DNA of 9,622 bases from Pseudobdellovibrio sp. (GTDB lineage Bacteria > Bdellovibrionota > Bdellovibrionia > Bdellovibrionales > Bdellovibrionaceae): assembly GCA_025449725.1 (NCBI GenBank), contig JANWIU010000164.1:1-9622 (forward strand), written 5' to 3'. The translations under genes were made by a program, and so were the position numbers. Below, piece by piece: positions 6,142 through 9,622 of the stretch. Position 1 is the first letter of the stretch. Each line of letters begins with the position of its first letter. The notes beneath the pieces were generated by a model that was given only the letters and a program-made list of their open reading frames with translations, was not told where the DNA came from and ran no database searches.

Positions 6142-7035
6142 TTGTTTTACTTTGTTACCTGTTCGGTCATTTGGGGCCTTACATGGATCGCCATCGGATA
6201 TCAATTTCACAGTTTGGATTCAAGCGCGGCGGTATTTTACAGATTTTTGGCGGCAAGCCTGATTTTATTCGGCTTTGTCAGATTCAAAAAACTTCAGCTT
6301 AAATTCGACAAAAACGTTCATTTCAATTTTTTAGCTCAAGGCTTTTTTATGTTCTGCCTGAACTATCAAATCACCTACTGGGCAGCCCACCTGGCACCAT
6401 CAGCGTTACTGGCTTTAGCCTTTACAGCCTTGGTGCATTTTAACATGATAGGTGGCCGGATATTTTTTAATACACCTATGCAAAAAGAAGTCATCCTTGG
6501 TGCTTGTATCGGTTTTTTGGGAATGGCTTTAATATCTTACAATGAATTATTGGGAACAGAGTTAAATCCAACCTCACTATACGGATTTTTTCTTGGCCTG
6601 GTGTCGACAGCTTCTGCCTCAGCGGGCAATTTGATTTCCAGTCAGAGCCGCAAAATGAAGATCCCGATTGCTTCCAATAATGCGTGGAGCATGCTTTACG
6701 GTGGAATTTTCACTTTCATTTACTGCCTGTTTACCCAACGTTCGTTTGCTTTTTCAAACGTGGATACAAGCTTTATTCTTTCGTTTTTGTATTTAACCAT
6801 TTTTGGCACCGTCATTTCTTTCGGTGCTTATTTAAAACTGATTGATCTCATGGGGCCATCCAAAGCTGCCTTCACCAGCATCGTCTCGCCCGTTATTGCA
6901 ATCGGCGTATCTATGGTATTTGAAAACTTCAGAATGACCTGGCTGTTGGCCGGCGGAATTATACTTTGCTTGATCGGGATAGTTGTTGCATTGAATCCGC
7001 GCTATCTGCTAAGAGAAAAACCTCATGCTCATTAG
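6142..7035 (+). CDS. EamA-family (drug/metabolite transporter superfamily) inner-membrane permease
   Basis: A 297-residue integral membrane protein with ten predicted helices at roughly 3-20, 28-47, 62-79, 83-104, 117-135, 146-166, 181-198, 211-232, 243-260 and 266-284. This is the two-fold repeated five-helix plan of the EamA/DMT superfamily. W-G-L-T-W near the start and the S-P-V-I-A-I-G-V-S-M-V-F-E stretch in the ninth helix are typical. Members export or exchange small metabolites such as amino acids, purines or drugs; the substrate cannot be read from the sequence. The start is TTG: no ATG lies in frame before the first helix, and GAGGAA stands 8 bases upstream. The gene begins 5 bases after the GcvH-like stop and its end overlaps the GNAT gene by 11 bases, so the three are one operon. 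A metabolite exporter paired with an acetyltransferase is a common pattern, but the link here is only positional. Confidence 0.93.
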   Translation: MFYFVTCSVIWGLTWIAIGYQFHSLDSSAAVFYRFLAASLILFGFVRFKKLQLKFDKNVHFNFLAQGFFMFCLNYQITYWAAHLAPSALLALAFTALVHFNMIGGRIFFNTPMQKEVILGACIGFLGMALISYNELLGTELNPTSLYGFFLGLVSTASASAGNLISSQSRKMKIPIASNNAWSMLYGGIFTFIYCLFTQRSFAFSNVDTSFILSFLYLTIFGTVISFGAYLKLIDLMGPSKAAFTSIVSPVIAIGVSMVFENFRMTWLLAGGIILCLIGIVVALNPRYLLREKPHAH

Positions 7036-7582
7036 AGAATTTCTGCATTCCGATATAGAAGGTGTTAAAAAATTTACCGACTACGCAGTTGGCCGCGGAT
7101 ATTATTCCGTCGAAGAACTGGTAGAAAATCAAAAAAAATCCGTCGCAGCTTCCGGCCAAATCTGTTCGTTTATTTTAGTCGACGAAAATACAAATGAAGT
7201 TTTGGGCCTGCGCCTCGCGTTCCCGCCCGGCAACTGGGATCACGGTAAAGGTGGCCAGCTTCGGCCAGATCTTTGGCCGACTTCATTAAATGAAACGGCT
7301 TATTTTCAAAGTTTGTTTGTTTCTCCGCAACTTCAGGGCCAAGGCTGGGGTCCAAAGTTGGCTGAAAGATCGCTGGAAGTTTTTAAAAAGCTCGGAGCTA
7401 AGGCCGTGGTTGCTCATTGCTGGAAGGAATCTCCGAACAATTCTTCTTTGCGGTATTTAAAAAATATGGGTTTTAAAGAAATCATTGAGCATAAGGATTA
7501 CTGGGTGAATGTAAATTACATTTGCACCCGTGATGGATATCCGTGCCATTGCACGGCCATCGAAATGTTCTTAAAGTTATAA
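7025..7582 (+). CDS. GNAT-family N-acetyltransferase with a Cys-rich C-terminus
   Basis: A 185-residue single-domain GNAT enzyme, which transfers acetyl from acetyl-CoA to an amine. The acetyl-CoA-binding motif A is seen as S-L-F-V-S-P-Q-L-Q-G-Q-G-W-G (96-109), with the Q-G-x-G-x-G/A pyrophosphate loop; a typical following helix and the N-x-S-S-L-R-Y-L-K-N-M-G-F motif B (139-150) come next. Beyond the fold, residues 161-180 hold C167, C174, H175 and C176 (Y-I-C-T-R-D-G-Y-P-C-H-C-T-A), which could bind a metal. The ATG overlaps the last four codons of the EamA gene, and its ribosome site is weak, so translation is probably coupled to the transporter. The substrate is unknown. The gene ends 12 bases before the convergent DUF2147 gene, with no obvious terminator between them. 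Confidence 0.92.
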   Translation: MLIREFLHSDIEGVKKFTDYAVGRGYYSVEELVENQKKSVAASGQICSFILVDENTNEVLGLRLAFPPGNWDHGKGGQLRPDLWPTSLNETAYFQSLFVSPQLQGQGWGPKLAERSLEVFKKLGAKAVVAHCWKESPNNSSLRYLKNMGFKEIIEHKDYWVNVNYICTRDGYPCHCTAIEMFLKL

Positions 7583-7594
7583 TCACCGTATTAA

Positions 7595-8161
7595 TTATTT
7601 TTTCTTCTTCGCAGATTTTTTCGCTGTCGGAGTTGCTTTAACAGTATTAGGCTTTGCCGTTGTGTCGCCCGAAGCCGGTACCGTCGCTTCCGGAGTCACC
7701 GGTGCTGTTGCCGGCGCTGCTTCAGCAACAGCCTCTACTCGTTCCCAAGTCTGAGTTCTGCCAATAAGCGAAAAGCCGATGAAGCCGCGTAATTTTAATT
7801 TTTTACCACCATCGACGACGTCAGCCTTGCAAGAGTAGGTTTTGCCGTTTTTGGGATCTAAAATTTCGCCGCCGGACCAATGTGTGTCGGAATCCTTCTT
7901 TAAGCCGTTTAAGTTTTGCATCCCCAGACCCAGCTGGTCTTTTTTGTCACCGCTACATTTATCACACTTTGGATTTTGATCTTCATTTGGTTCGCGGAAC
8001 AACTTAACGATCTTCCCGTTGTAGGCTCCGTCTTTTTCAAAGACTTCAATGATAGATTTTGGTTTTCCGGTTTCGTCATCAATGGTCTTCCACTGCCCGA
8101 CGATAGCATCTTGTGCCAGAACGAACGAACTCATCAAGATAGTAACTAAAAATAATTTCAT
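7595..8161 (-). CDS. Secreted DUF2147-family protein
   Basis: A 188-residue exported protein. The signal peptide is M-K-L-F-L-V-T-I-L-M-S-S-F-V-L-A, probably cut before Gln17. The DUF2147 domain (about 18-142) shows V-G-Q-W-K-T, Y-N-G-K-I-V, N-P-K-C-D-K-C with the C-x-x-C pair at 66 and 69, W-S-G-G-E-I-L-D-P-K-N-G-K-T-Y and R-T-Q-T-W-E-R-V; this is a beta-barrel-like periplasmic domain of unknown biochemical role, widespread in Gram-negatives. Residues 143-188 are an added tail rich in Ala, Pro and Thr that ends in a Lys cluster, which could contact the anionic envelope or nucleic acid (inference). AGGGG overlapping the TAG of the upstream fusion gene lies 5 bases before the ATG, so translation is likely coupled. 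It is the last gene of the MFS operon in this window. Confidence 0.93.
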   Translation of the reverse strand: MKLFLVTILMSSFVLAQDAIVGQWKTIDDETGKPKSIIEVFEKDGAYNGKIVKLFREPNEDQNPKCDKCSGDKKDQLGLGMQNLNGLKKDSDTHWSGGEILDPKNGKTYSCKADVVDGGKKLKLRGFIGFSLIGRTQTWERVEAVAEAAPATAPVTPEATVPASGDTTAKPNTVKATPTAKKSAKKKK

Positions 8162-8169
8162 AAAAACCC

Positions 8170-8829
8170 CTAATTTAAATTTTTTTCCATAACAATTTTA
8201 ATTTTACCTGAATCGTCAAACAAAGTTCCCGTGATCTTGAAATCTTTTTGTAAATTCAGACGCAACATAGAAGAAAATTCGCTGCGTGTGCGCGTTTCAA
8301 TTTTTTTATATCCATCATTGGTGCATTCTTTATGTTGTAAAGTCATGAGCTCTCCGGCGATGCCAAGCCCACGAAAATCAGGATGCACACAGCCTAACCA
8401 AGAGTAAAAGGTATCACCGTCTTTGCCGTAACCGAGCTTAAATCCAAGCAGACGGTTTTTTTCACGGCAAGCAACTACCAAAATTGACTTGTGCATGGTT
8501 TGAACGGAATTCAGCTTTTCTTGATTTAAAGTTTTTTTAAAACACAATTCGTAAAGCGAGCTGATCTCTTCGCAAAGTTCAGTGGACAAATGATGATAAA
8601 CTGCAAATTCAAAACTTACTTTTTCAAATCGAGGCTTTATGACTCCTTCGATTTCGACATTTTCAAAAAACATATCCTTTGGCCTAACCCATAAACGGCC
8701 CAGATCGTTTTCGTAAAGGGTTTCGTATAATGCCATCTCTTCAAGAGTTTCGGAGTGTCTTACAGTGCCCAGCAGGCGATAAGGTTTATTTTTATAGTGT
8801 CTATAGAACCGGGTTGAATTGTCTTTCAT
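8170..8829 (-). CDS. DUF1653-GNAT fusion protein
   Basis: A 219-residue protein with two domains. Residues 8-70 match DUF1653: Y-R-H-Y-K-N-K-P-Y-R-L-L-G, V-R-H-S-E-T-L-E-E, Y-E-T-L-Y, L-W-V-R-P and M-F-F-E-N-V. This small domain usually stands alone and has no assigned function. Residues 72-216 form a GNAT acetyltransferase domain with strand C-V-H-P and the acetyl-CoA loop D-F-R-G-L-G-I-A-G-E-L (151-161). No signal peptide or membrane segment is seen, so it is cytoplasmic. The start overlaps the MFS gene by 29 bases and lacks a clear ribosome site, pointing to coupled re-initiation; a later start would remove the beginning of DUF1653. The reading frame is continuous through the junction and no frameshift is apparent. 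DUF1653 may recognise the acetyl acceptor (inference). Confidence 0.92.
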   Translation of the reverse strand: MKDNSTRFYRHYKNKPYRLLGTVRHSETLEEMALYETLYENDLGRLWVRPKDMFFENVEIEGVIKPRFEKVSFEFAVYHHLSTELCEEISSLYELCFKKTLNQEKLNSVQTMHKSILVVACREKNRLLGFKLGYGKDGDTFYSWLGCVHPDFRGLGIAGELMTLQHKECTNDGYKKIETRTRSEFSSMLRLNLQKDFKITGTLFDDSGKIKIVMEKNLN

Positions 8830-9622
8830 TGGAACTATTTAACGTTTTCATCAGCAAAAACCAACTGACAATCACAATTGCCGCAGCAATTAAATAGGGA
8901 AGTCCGCTCAAATCGGTTTTAAGTCCCGCATGAGTTGCCCAATTAAAGGCGTTTGAATAAAGAAGCGGAGCCAGAATACAAGCCAAGCTGGTAATCGAAA
9001 CCAAACCACCCTGTAATTCTCCCTGACGATTAGGCGCAACTTTTTTTGTCATCAAAGATTGCAAGCAAGGATTAGACAGTCCCGATAGGCATGTGCCTGC
9101 AATTACGAAATAGGTCATCCACCCACGAGTGACAATGGCAAAAAGTAAAAAGCCGAGAGCATTACAGGTTAAACCGACTTTTAAGGCTTTAACTTCTCCC
9201 CAGCCCGCAACCAATTTTTTAGTCAACACCGCTTGGCTGAAGCCGAAGACGATTCCCACAACACTGAGAGATATCCCCACTTCTAACGGCTTCCATCCGA
9301 ATCTATATTCCGTATATAGTGTCCATATACTGGGATGAACCTGACCTGCCAGAAACATCAAACCATAAACGGCAACAAATCCCAGTAGATGTTTTTGTTC
9401 TAATAATTTTGCTAATGAAGAAAAGGGGTTAAGTTTATTGTAATCTAATTTTCTTCTGTGATTTATATCCAAAGATTCAGGCAAAATAAAATATCCGAAC
9501 AAGAAATTAAAAAAATTCAATATGGCCGCTCCAACAAAAGGTGCAACCGGGTCCACGTGGCCTAAAAAGCCACCAAGCAAAGGACCAACAACAAAACCGA
9601 TGCCGAACGCAGCCCCAATCAG
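8801..9622 (-). CDS. MFS transporter, TetA/drug-H+ antiporter-like (partial, start beyond right edge)
   Basis: The C-terminal 273 residues of an inner-membrane major facilitator; the frame is open to the window edge, so the true start lies outside. The first visible residues, G-A-A-F-G-I-G-F-V-V-G-P-L-L-G-G, are the G-x-x-x-G-x-G-P-x-x-G-G motif C in helix 5 that marks proton-coupled drug exporters of the TetA type. About seven more hydrophobic helices follow, to the end of a 12-helix plan, with a polar central loop (L-D-I-N-H-R-R-K-L-D-Y) between the halves. The family exports drugs or metabolites in exchange for protons; the substrate cannot be predicted. It lies first in an operon with the DUF1653-GNAT fusion, which it overlaps, and the DUF2147 gene. 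A leucine-coding TTG at 9578-9580 could be mistaken for a start but lies inside motif C. Confidence 0.92.
   Translation of the reverse strand: MIGAAFGIGFVVGPLLGGFLGHVDPVAPFVGAAILNFFNFLFGYFILPESLDINHRRKLDYNKLNPFSSLAKLLEQKHLLGFVAVYGLMFLAGQVHPSIWTLYTEYRFGWKPLEVGISLSVVGIVFGFSQAVLTKKLVAGWGEVKALKVGLTCNALGFLLFAIVTRGWMTYFVIAGTCLSGLSNPCLQSLMTKKVAPNRQGELQGGLVSITSLACILAPLLYSNAFNWATHAGLKTDLSGLPYLIAAAIVIVSWFLLMKTLNSSNERQFNPVL

Noticed and set aside
5995..6210. Minus-strand open frame encoding a poly-Ser protein
   Set aside because: It is the complement of the acidic Asp/Glu tail of the GcvH-like gene; Ser codons arise from reversed GAN codons.
7940..7970. C-x-x-C pair in the DUF2147 protein as a novel redox site
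   Set aside because: An N-P-K-C-D-K-C segment is, to my knowledge, common in one branch of this family, so it is not unusual here.
9578..9580. TTG as the start of the MFS gene
   Set aside because: The frame stays open to the window edge and the TTG lies within the conserved G-P-x-x-G-G motif, so it encodes an internal leucine.

Overview
The window looks like ordinary chromosomal DNA from a Gram-negative bacterium of moderate to low G+C content. Two proteins carry Sec-type signal peptides, SecA lacks the usual C-terminal zinc finger, and genes are packed with short overlaps. From memory, the SecA sequence (a DECD Walker B variant and a C-terminus ending in an N-R-A-D-R-R-R-like basic motif) and the unusual gamma-glutamylcyclotransferase-like gene resemble predatory bacteria of the Bdellovibrio group. 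I could not check this by search. No phage, insertion sequence, CRISPR array, tRNA or rRNA was seen.

Layout. Positions 1-43 hold the first codons of a minus-strand gene that leaves the window, with a clear ribosome binding site and about 210 bp of upstream non-coding DNA. Positions 255-5479 are one minus-strand run. In transcription order it encodes a gamma-glutamylcyclotransferase-like protein with an extra C-terminal domain, the tRNA wobble methyltransferase TrmL, SecA, a zinc-ribbon protein and a secreted coiled-coil protein. The last three are tightly coupled: secA stops directly against the next start codon, and the last gene overlaps its predecessor. An AT-rich divergent control region of about 240 bp (5480-5719) separates this run from a plus-strand operon (5720-7582). 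That operon encodes a GcvH-like protein without its lipoylation lysine and with a long acidic tail, an EamA-family transporter starting at TTG, and a GNAT acetyltransferase. A second minus-strand operon converges on it from the right (9622-7595): an MFS exporter cut by the window edge, a DUF1653-GNAT fusion, and a secreted DUF2147 protein.

How they work together. SecA is the motor of protein export and TrmL modifies tRNA; both are housekeeping genes. The zinc-ribbon and coiled-coil proteins may be made with SecA as an export or envelope module, but this is inferred only from coupling. The other two operons look like transport and acetylation genes of unknown substrate.

No complete new system is evident. 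The best leads are several proteins with altered active sites or new domain combinations: the lysine-less GcvH-like protein, the GGCT-like protein whose catalytic Glu position is His and which has a winged-helix-like tail, the DUF1653-GNAT fusion, and the zinc-ribbon protein coupled to a SecA that lacks its own zinc finger.
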